A program made the translations under genes and the position numbers. A stretch of 64,000 bases of DNA from Caballeronia terrestris (GTDB taxonomy: Bacteria > Pseudomonadota > Gammaproteobacteria > Burkholderiales > Burkholderiaceae), in the NCBI RefSeq assembly GCF_001544515.1, contig NZ_FCOL02000002.1:248001-312000 (forward strand). The letters run 5' to 3'. Below are positions 57,851-64,000 of the stretch, in pieces (position 1 is the stretch's first letter; every line of letters starts with the position of its first letter). The notes below the pieces were generated by a model that saw only the letters and a list, made by a program, of their open reading frames with translations, made no database searches and was not told the origin of the DNA.

Positions 57851-60652
57851 TTAAACCAGCTTGCCGTGACAGTTTTTGTACTTCTTGCCGCTGCCGCACG
57901 GGCACGGATCGTTGCGGCCGACCTTCGGCACGTCGTCGCCGGCGCGCGTGGCGACGGTGGTGTCGTCGCCGTAGGCCATTGCCTGGTTGACCATTTGCGC
58001 GGTGGCGTCGGCCGGGGCGGGCGCGGCGGCGGCCTCGGCGAAGTCCATGTGTGTGAACGCGACGTTCTCCAGATGGCTGCCCTTTTCCTCGTACTGCTCG
58101 GCGGCTTCTTCGAGTTGCTCCGGCGATTGAATTTGCACGTTCATCACGACGCGCGTGACTTCCTGCTTCACCGAATCAAGCATTGCTGCGAAGAGTTCGA
58201 AAGCTTCGCGCTTGTATTCCTGCTTCGGATTTTTCTGTGCATAGCCGCGCAGATGGATGCCCTGACGCAGGTGATCGAGCGCGGCAAGATGCTCGCGCCA
58301 GCGGCTGTCGAGCGTCTGCAGCATGATCGAGCGCTCGAACGCGCTGAACGATTCGCGGCCCACCAGCGTGACTTTCGCCTCGTAGGCTTCGTCGGCGGCG
58401 GCGAGCACGGCTTCGAGAATTTCGTCGGCGTCGATCGAATTCGACTCGTTGATCATCTCCTGAATCGCGAGATCGAGCGACCATTCGTTGCGCAGCACCT
58501 CCTCGAGTTCCGGCGCTTCCCACTGCTCTTCGATACTGCCCGCCGGCACGAACGTGCGCCCGACTTCGCTGAGCACGCTATGGCGCATCGCGGCGATCGT
58601 TTCCTGCACGTCGGTGGCTTCGAGCAGTTCATTGCGCTGCTGATAGATCACCTTGCGCTGATCGTTCGAAACGTCGTCGTATTCGAGCAATTGCTTGCGG
58701 ATATCGAAGTTGCGCGCCTCGACCTTGCGCTGCGCGCCTTCGATCGAACGCGTGACGATGCCCGCCTCGATCGGCTCGCCTTCCGGCATCTTCAGGCGGT
58801 CCATGATGGAACGCACGCGGTCGCCAGCGAAGATGCGCAGGAGCGGATCATCCAGCGACAGATAGAAGCGCGACGAACCCGGATCGCCCTGACGGCCCGC
58901 ACGGCCGCGCAACTGGTTGTCGATCCGGCGCGACTCGTGGCGTTCCGTGCCGATGATGTGCAGCCCGCCAGCAGCCTTCACCTGATCATGCAGCGCCTGC
59001 CATTCGTCGTGCAGTTTCTGGATGCGCGGCTGCTTTTCGTCCTCGGGGATCGACAGATCCGCTTCGATGAACGACGCCTGTTTCTCGACGTTCCCGCCGA
59101 GCACGATGTCCGTGCCTCGGCCGGCCATGTTCGTCGCGATGGTGACGACGCTCGGCCGCCCCGCTTCCGCGACGATCGCGGCTTCGCGCGCGTGCTGCTT
59201 CGCGTTGAGCACCTCGTGCTTGATGCCGGCTTGCGTGAGCAGACCCGACAGCAGCTCCGACGCCTCGATCGACGTCGTGCCGACGAGCGTCGGCTGGCCG
59301 CGGCTCACGCAATCGTGGATGTCGCGGATCACCGCGTCATAGCGTTCCTTCGCGGTCTTGTAGATCTGGTCCTGCTTGTCGCTCCGCTTCGGCGGACGGT
59401 TCGTCGGGATCACGACCGTTTCCAGGCCGTAGATCTCGTTGAATTCGTACGCTTCGGTATCGGCCGTGCCGGTCATGCCGGACAGTTTCGAATACATGCG
59501 GAAGTAGTTCTGGAACGTGATCGACGCGAGCGTCTGGTTCTCGTTCTGAATCTTAACGTGTTCCTTCGCCTCGACGGCCTGATGCAGCCCGTCCGACCAG
59601 CGGCGGCCGGTCATCATGCGCCCAGTGAATTCGTCGACGATGACGACTTCGCCGCCCTGCACGACGTAATGCTGATCGCGATGGAACAGCGTGTGCGCGC
59701 GCAACGCGGCGTACACGTGGTGCATCAGCGTAATGTTCTGCGCGGCGTAGAGGCTCTCGCCCTCGCCGATCAGGCCCCACTCGGCGAGCAGGCGCTCCGC
59801 CTTTTCGTGGCCCTGCTCGGTGAGGAAGACCTGACGCGCTTTTTCATCGAGCGTGTAGTCGCCCGCCTTCTCGACGCCCGTGCCGTCCGCCTTCTCCTCG
59901 CCGATCTGCAGTTCCAGCAGCGGCGGCAGCGCGTTCATGCGCACGTAGAGGTCGGTGTGATCCTCGGCCTGGCCGGAGATGATCAGCGGCGTACGCGCTT
60001 CGTCGATCAGGATCGAGTCCACTTCGTCGACGATCGCAAAATTCAGCGGCCGCTGCACGCGCGATTCGGTCTCGTAGACCATGTTGTCGCGCAGGTAGTC
60101 AAAGCCGAATTCGTTGTTCGTGCCGTAGGTGATGTCCGCGGAGTAGGCCTGCTGCTTCTGGCCGTGCTCCATCTGCGACAGGTTGATGCCCCACGACAGC
60201 CCGAGGAAGTTGTAGAGCCGGCCCATCCATTCGGCGTCGCGCTGCGCGAGGTAATCGTTTACGGTCACGACGTGCACGCCACGCCCCGAGAGCGCGTTCA
60301 GATAGGCCGCGAGCGTGGCGACGAGCGTCTTGCCTTCGCCGGTGCGCATTTCCGCGATCTTGCCGTAGTGCAGGACCATGCCGCCGACGAGCTGGACGTC
60401 GAAGTGGCGCATGTGCAGCACGCGCTTGCTGGCCTCGCGACAGACGGCGAACGCTTCGGGCAGCAGAACGTCGAGCGACTCGCCGCTCGCGACGCGCTGA
60501 CGGAATTCGTCGGTCTTCGCGCGCAGTTGCTGGTCCGTGTACTTTTCGATCGTCGGTTCGAGCGCATTGATCGCCGCAACGGTCTTTTGGTATTGCTTGA
60601 CCAGCCGCTGGTTGCGACTGCCAAAAATCTTTTGAAGGAAACCGGTGGTCAT
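57851..60652 (-). CDS. secA: Preprotein translocase ATPase SecA
   Basis: 933-residue motor for Sec export. NBD1 Walker [12 protein letters not shown] at about residue 100, [15 protein letters not shown] near 207, [10 protein letters not shown] near 507 in NBD2, and the C-terminal zinc motif [14 protein letters not shown] that binds SecB. Typical length. There is no recognisable ribosome-binding sequence directly before the ATG, and a strong hairpin lies 31 nt upstream. No SecM-type gene is present. Confidence 0.98.
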   Translation of the reverse strand: MTTGFLQKIFGSRNQRLVKQYQKTVAAINALEPTIEKYTDQQLRAKTDEFRQRVASGESLDVLLPEAFAVCREASKRVLHMRHFDVQLVGGMVLHYGKIAEMRTGEGKTLVATLAAYLNALSGRGVHVVTVNDYLAQRDAEWMGRLYNFLGLSWGINLSQMEHGQKQQAYSADITYGTNNEFGFDYLRDNMVYETESRVQRPLNFAIVDEVDSILIDEARTPLIISGQAEDHTDLYVRMNALPPLLELQIGEEKADGTGVEKAGDYTLDEKARQVFLTEQGHEKAERLLAEWGLIGEGESLYAAQNITLMHHVYAALRAHTLFHRDQHYVVQGGEVVIVDEFTGRMMTGRRWSDGLHQAVEAKEHVKIQNENQTLASITFQNYFRMYSKLSGMTGTADTEAYEFNEIYGLETVVIPTNRPPKRSDKQDQIYKTAKERYDAVIRDIHDCVSRGQPTLVGTTSIEASELLSGLLTQAGIKHEVLNAKQHAREAAIVAEAGRPSVVTIATNMAGRGTDIVLGGNVEKQASFIEADLSIPEDEKQPRIQKLHDEWQALHDQVKAAGGLHIIGTERHESRRIDNQLRGRAGRQGDPGSSRFYLSLDDPLLRIFAGDRVRSIMDRLKMPEGEPIEAGIVTRSIEGAQRKVEARNFDIRKQLLEYDDVSNDQRKVIYQQRNELLEATDVQETIAAMRHSVLSEVGRTFVPAGSIEEQWEAPELEEVLRNEWSLDLAIQEMINESNSIDADEILEAVLAAADEAYEAKVTLVGRESFSAFERSIMLQTLDSRWREHLAALDHLRQGIHLRGYAQKNPKQEYKREAFELFAAMLDSVKQEVTRVVMNVQIQSPEQLEEAAEQYEEKGSHLENVAFTHMDFAEAAAAPAPADATAQMVNQAMAYGDDTTVATRAGDDVPKVGRNDPCPCGSGKKYKNCHGKLV

Positions 60653-60682
60653 CGGATCAGTGTCTGCGTCGCGGTGTCGGCT

Positions 60683-60703
60683 GGGCGCACGCTAGGTGCG
60701 CCC
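60683..60703 (-). promoter_or_regulatory. Leader hairpin upstream of secA
   Basis: Perfect 8-bp GC-rich stem GGGCGCAC / GTGCGCCC with a 5-nt loop, 31 nt before the secA ATG. No U-tract, so not an evident terminator. It might influence secA translation or mark the end of an upstream short transcript. Confidence 0.5.
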
Positions 60704-60915
60704 GAGTACGGCGGACCTCGGCGGCTTAAGTCCATTAGTGAAAATTAACGGGGGATTTTAGCACGCGAGCCCGGCGGAGCCTGTGTCCGCGTGGGGCCGC
60801 GCGTCCGGCCGGGGCCTCGGCGTCAGAGGCGTAAAAGCTTCCGCCGGCGGAGCGCTTCGCCGCAATCCTGCGCGTTACAATTGATGGGTCGCGCTCGCGC
60901 CCACTGACCCAGAAA

Positions 60916-61410
60916 ATGAGCCGTTTTCCGCCGAATTCAAGGCCGCCGCCGCAGCGATTCGATCCCCGCAAGCCGCAAGCCGTGTCGGATTTACTCGGCC
61001 GGACCGACGCGTTTCGCGCATTGCGCGCGGGCGTCGAGCAAATGGCGGCATTGCAGCTCGACTTATCGACGCTGTTGCCGGATTATCTGGCGTCGAGCGT
61101 CGAGCCAGGGTTCATCAAGGACGGCGTTCTGGCGCTCTTCGCGGGCCATAACGCGCTCGCCGCCCGCTTGCGGCATATCGAGCCGCGTCTTCTCGCCGAT
61201 TTGCAGCAGCGCGGCTGGGCGGTGAATTCGCTGAAGATTCGCGTGCGTCCGCAGTCGATGAAGGAAAGCGCGCCGCCGAAGCAGGCGCGCATGTCGGCTG
61301 CCGGCGCCGACGCCTTGCAGCACCTCGCCGAAACGCTCGAACCGTCGCCGCTTCAGGAGGCGCTCGCGAAAATGGCTGCGCGTCATCAGGCGAAAGCGCA
61401 AAAAAAATGA
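60916..61410 (+). CDS. DciA-like (DUF721) protein
   Basis: 164-residue protein with the DUF721/DciA fold. In other bacteria DciA loads the replicative helicase DnaB; here the assignment rests on DUF721-type features (AFRALRAGVEQMAALQLDLSTLLP near the N-terminus, then a KH-like alpha-beta region LRHIEPRLLADLQQRGWAVNSLKIRV) and on its place between secA and lpxC. The N-terminal Pro/Arg-rich 25 residues and the Lys-rich C-terminus look disordered. Divergent from secA. Confidence 0.82.
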   Translation: MSRFPPNSRPPPQRFDPRKPQAVSDLLGRTDAFRALRAGVEQMAALQLDLSTLLPDYLASSVEPGFIKDGVLALFAGHNALAARLRHIEPRLLADLQQRGWAVNSLKIRVRPQSMKESAPPKQARMSAAGADALQHLAETLEPSPLQEALAKMAARHQAKAQKK

Positions 61411-61434
61411 GCGGCGCTTTCGCTGCCGCTCATT
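61406..61434 (-). terminator. Terminator of lpxC, overlapping the end of the DciA-like gene
   Basis: 10-bp stem AATGAGCGGC / GCCGCTCATT; on the minus strand it continues into a run of seven or more T, which are the Lys codons at the end of the plus-strand gene. The stop codon of that gene is inside the stem. Confidence 0.88.
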
Positions 61435-61464
61435 CCTGGATTTACTTCCGGGCTTAATTCAAAT

Positions 61465-62382
61465 TCACGCAAATGCCGTCTGCGTGTCGAAGCCAAAGCC
61501 GCGCGGCGCTTTCTGCGTATCGTCGAACGTGACGATTTCATAGGCGTCTTCGTGCGCCAGCAATTCACGCAGCAGCATGTTGTTCAGCGCGTGACCGCCC
61601 TTATAAGCCGTGTACGACGCGAGCAGCGGATGACCAACCACATACAAATCGCCGATTGCGTCGAGCATTTTATGCTTCACGAATTCGTCGTCGTAACGCA
61701 GGCCGTCGTTATTCAGGATGCGGTATTCGTCCAGCACGATCGCGTTATCCATGCTGCCGCCGCGCGCGAGGCCCAGCTCGCGCATCATCTCGACTTCATG
61801 CGCAAACCCGAACGTGCGAGCACGCGCGATTTCACGGACATACGACGTATGGGCAAAATCGACCTCCAGCGCCTGACCGGTTTTATCGACTGCCGGATGA
61901 CGAAAATCGATCGTGAATTGCAGCTTGAAACCGAAATACGGTTCGAGGCGCGCGAATTTATCTCCGTCGCGGATTTCGACGGGCTTCGTCACCTTGATGA
62001 ATTTCTTTGGAGCATTCTGCTCTTCGATTCCCGCCGATTGAATCAGAAACACGAACGAAGCGGCGCTTCCGTCCATGATCGGAATTTCTTCGGCAGTCAC
62101 ATCGACATACAAATTATCGATGCCGAGACCCGCGCACGCCGACATCAAATGCTCGATCGTGGAAACGCGTGCGCCGTCTTTCTGCAGCACGGACGCGAGA
62201 CGCGTGTCACCGATCGCCATCGCAGACGCGGGGATATCGACCGGCGTGGGCAGGTCGATACGCGAAAACACAATACCGGCGCCAGCCGGCGCCGGCTTCA
62301 GCGTCAACTCGACTTTTCGGCCCGAATGCAGGCCGATACCGACGGTCTTCACGACAGATTTGATTGTTCTTTGCTTCAACAT
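61465..62382 (-). CDS. lpxC: UDP-3-O-acyl-N-acetylglucosamine deacetylase
   Basis: 305-residue zinc deacetylase, the committed step of lipid A synthesis. Zinc ligands: His in [13 protein letters not shown] (about residue 79) and His/Asp in [18 protein letters not shown] (about 236-253). Starts MLKQRTIK, the family start; a longer frame upstream is rejected. In the usual ftsZ-(peroxiredoxin)-lpxC order of this family, here on the minus strand. Confidence 0.97.
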   Translation of the reverse strand: MLKQRTIKSVVKTVGIGLHSGRKVELTLKPAPAGAGIVFSRIDLPTPVDIPASAMAIGDTRLASVLQKDGARVSTIEHLMSACAGLGIDNLYVDVTAEEIPIMDGSAASFVFLIQSAGIEEQNAPKKFIKVTKPVEIRDGDKFARLEPYFGFKLQFTIDFRHPAVDKTGQALEVDFAHTSYVREIARARTFGFAHEVEMMRELGLARGGSMDNAIVLDEYRILNNDGLRYDDEFVKHKMLDAIGDLYVVGHPLLASYTAYKGGHALNNMLLRELLAHEDAYEIVTFDDTQKAPRGFGFDTQTAFA

Positions 62383-62555
62383 GATTTTTCCGCTTCGATT
62401 AACTTTCTCTATAAAGAGAATTAATCGTAAATATGCATTCAATAGCACGAATTATACTCCATCCGCTGCGAGACGTCTTGAAAGGGAGCGTGTCAATCTG
62501 TTGCCCTGTGTTACGCCCGACTTATGCTGAACCGCGCGGATCGAGGAAGCAGAAC

Positions 62556-62596
62556 GGGCCGATGACCGGAATGGAGGCATTTCCGGTCATCGGCCC
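62556..62596. repeat. 16-bp perfect inverted repeat between the peroxiredoxin gene and lpxC
   Basis: GGGCCGATGACCGGAA / TTCCGGTCATCGGCCC with a 9-nt loop, about 75 nt past the peroxiredoxin stop. No U-tract on either side. It could end the peroxiredoxin transcript or be a protein-binding palindrome before lpxC. Confidence 0.75.
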
Positions 62597-62670
62597 CAAG
62601 TCACGATGATGACGAGGGTGTCATATTTTGTTGTCCCGCTACAACGCAGGCCAACGAGACACCGCTGCGA

Positions 62671-63174
62671 TCAGCGCAACGTCGCCAGGATGCTTTCAGC
62701 GTCGCTGACTTCGAACTTGCCGGGCGCTTCGACATTGAGCGTCTTGACCACGCCGTTGTCGACCACCATCGCGTAGCGCTGGGAACGGATTCCCATGCCA
62801 CGCTCCGACAGATCCTGATCCAGACCGAGTGCCTGGGTGAAACGCGCGGCGCCGTCGGCGATCATCTTCACCTTGCCCGAGGTTTGAAGATCGCGTCCCC
62901 ACGCGTTCATCACGAACGCGTCGTTGACGGAAACGCACCAGATTTCGTCGATGCCGGCAGCGGTCAACCGCTCCGCCGCCTCGACATAACCGGGTACGTG
63001 TTTCGCGGTACAGGTCGGCGTGAACGCGCCCGGCAATCCGAAGATCACCACGCGTTTGCCTGCTGTCTGCTCGCGCACCTGGAACCCGTTCGGTCCCACG
63101 GCGCAGCCTTCGCTCGCCACTTCGACAAACTCGAAGAGGCGTGCATCCGGCAACGTGTCACCCACCTTGATCAT
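62671..63174 (-). CDS. Peroxiredoxin (Prx5-like)
   Basis: 167-residue thiol peroxidase of the Prx5/AhpE-type group. Peroxidatic Cys in LPGAFTPTCTAKHVPGY at about residue 60; later DFV-like motif NDAFVMNAWG and SERGMGIRSQRYAM. Start at MIKVGDTLPDA was selected because the family begins there; an in-frame start 15 codons upstream lacks homology. Between ftsZ and lpxC, an arrangement known in Burkholderia. Probably reduces organic hydroperoxides. Confidence 0.94.
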   Translation of the reverse strand: MIKVGDTLPDARLFEFVEVASEGCAVGPNGFQVREQTAGKRVVIFGLPGAFTPTCTAKHVPGYVEAAERLTAAGIDEIWCVSVNDAFVMNAWGRDLQTSGKVKMIADGAARFTQALGLDQDLSERGMGIRSQRYAMVVDNGVVKTLNVEAPGKFEVSDAESILATLR

Positions 63175-63447
63175 GTTCGGTCCTTCGCTCGTCAGTGCTT
63201 TCGCAACCTCGCGAAACAACTTTATGCCGCAAGAGCGAGACGGAATCGGCTTCAGATCAAACGCTTGTCGTGCAAAAAAGCGCCATCCGTGGAGGTCGGC
63301 TGGCCACGGCCTGGCGTCCAGAAAAAGACGCGGCCTTGGACAGTCGCCCCATCAGCCCGATTCGTCAGGCTCCGCGTTCTGCTTCATGTGTGCAGTGCGC
63401 CGCACTACACCAAATCAGCAAAAAACGTGCAGCTTTCTTCAGCTTTT

Positions 63448-64000
63448 TCAGTCGGCTTGCTTGCGCAGGAACGCCGGAATGTCATACGTATCGACGCCCT
63501 TTTCCTGCAGCGCCTGAACGTGCGAAGCCGCCGTTTCACGCGTCGAACGCCACACCGCCGGGGTGTCGAGCGCGCCGTAGTCCGTCGCGTGCGATTGCTG
63601 CGGAGCGTAGCTGTGCTGCGGCGAATGCGAGATCGGCTGGTTGTCGGTGCCGGTGCGCAGCAGCGTCATCGGTGCGGCTTGCTGCTTGTTCTTCGCCGCG
63701 CGGCCGAGACCCGTCGCCACCACCGTCACGCGCAGAGCGTCGCCCATTGCGTCATCGTAGACCGCGCCAAAAATCACGGTTGCATCTTCTGCAGCGTAGC
63801 TCTTGATCGTGTTCATCACTTCGCGCGTTTCCGACAGACGCAGCGAACGGCTCGACGTGATGTTCACCAGCACGCCACGCGCACCCGACAGATCGACGCC
63901 TTCCAGCAGCGGGCTCGCGACCGCCTGTTCGGCAGCGAGACGCGCGCGATCGACGCCGGCGACCGTCGCCGTGCCCATCATCGCCTTGCCCTGCTCGCCC
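63448..64000 (-). CDS. ftsZ: Cell division protein FtsZ (C-terminal part; continues beyond the right edge)
   Basis: The visible 183 codons are the C-terminal half of the tubulin-like GTPase: GEQGKAMMGTATVAG, then LEGVDLSGARGVLVNITSS and IFGAVYDDAMGDALRVTVVATGL, a variable linker with Gln/His/Ser, and the conserved C-terminal peptide DTYDIPAFLRKQAD that binds FtsA, ZipA and ZapD. The GTP-binding N-terminal half is outside the window. 273 nt downstream lies the peroxiredoxin gene. Confidence 0.97.
   Translation of the reverse strand, partial: GEQGKAMMGTATVAGVDRARLAAEQAVASPLLEGVDLSGARGVLVNITSSRSLRLSETREVMNTIKSYAAEDATVIFGAVYDDAMGDALRVTVVATGLGRAAKNKQQAAPMTLLRTGTDNQPISHSPQHSYAPQQSHATDYGALDTPAVWRSTRETAASHVQALQEKGVDTYDIPAFLRKQAD

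Noticed and set aside
57836..60748. 970-codon plus-strand frame opposite secA
   Set aside because: Antisense shadow caused by GC-rich third positions; Arg/Val/Asp-rich with no domain.

Overview
The window is one ~64 kb stretch of a high-GC betaproteobacterial chromosome. Gene content and order point to the Burkholderiaceae (Burkholderia / Paraburkholderia / Caballeronia): an accBC-prmA block, nrdA and nrdB with AmpD, ffh next to a CcsA-type protein, a pilBCD-coaE-zapD-yacG cluster, an argJ-secA-lpxC-ftsZ block, and an adc-bdhA-patatin operon. This placement is inference from synteny and protein resemblance; no 16S rRNA is present. I see no insertion sequence, prophage, integrase, CRISPR array or plasmid gene. 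Both ends cut through genes: an SDR dehydrogenase at the left and ftsZ at the right.

Layout. 1-7400 (minus): sugar uptake and catabolism, with an AraFGH-type ABC transporter, two SDR sugar dehydrogenases, KDPGal aldolase (dgoA), KDGal kinase (dgoK) and an IclR regulator; together these fit an oxidative (De Ley-Doudoroff) galactose route. 7700-13540 (minus): cell wall and housekeeping genes (mtgA, aroE, an RNase II-type exonuclease, a YqiA-like esterase, mpl). 13700-22070 (plus): a conserved protein of unknown function, a TlpA thioredoxin, what looks like a decayed aroQ, accB, accC, prmA, a zinc-ribbon membrane protein, tpx, a PfkB kinase and a glycine-zipper lipoprotein. 22270-31600 (mostly minus): a Lys/Ala-rich histone H1-like protein, nrdB, a DUF3820 protein, nrdA, ampD and a PP0621 protein, with an MFS exporter inserted on the plus strand. 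31600-43120: CcsA-type protein, ffh, hpt, MarC, proS, rppH, CNP1-like lipoprotein, proB, obgE, rpmA-rplU, ispB and tRNA-Pro(CGG). 43250-48260: an SDR, a lipoprotein gene interrupted by an 8-bp repeat tract, a patatin-like phospholipase, bdhA and acetoacetate decarboxylase. 48700-64000: CorC-type protein, frameshifted pilB, pilC, pilD, coaE, zapD, yacG, a Nudix hydrolase, a DUF815 ATPase, argJ, secA, a DciA-type protein, lpxC, a peroxiredoxin and ftsZ.

Points most worth following: (1) a lipoprotein gene with six and a half copies of an 8-bp repeat, currently out of frame, where gain of one unit or loss of two restores one long reading frame: a contingency locus by architecture; (2) a short ORF between tlpA and accB that keeps both ends of a type II dehydroquinase but not its middle; (3) a pilB gene broken by a net frameshift that looks like loss of one TG dinucleotide; (4) paired NrdR boxes with identical 31-bp spacing over the promoters of the separated nrdA and nrdB, each followed by a leader of about 400-450 nt; (5) a structured non-coding stretch between nrdB and the H1-like gene.
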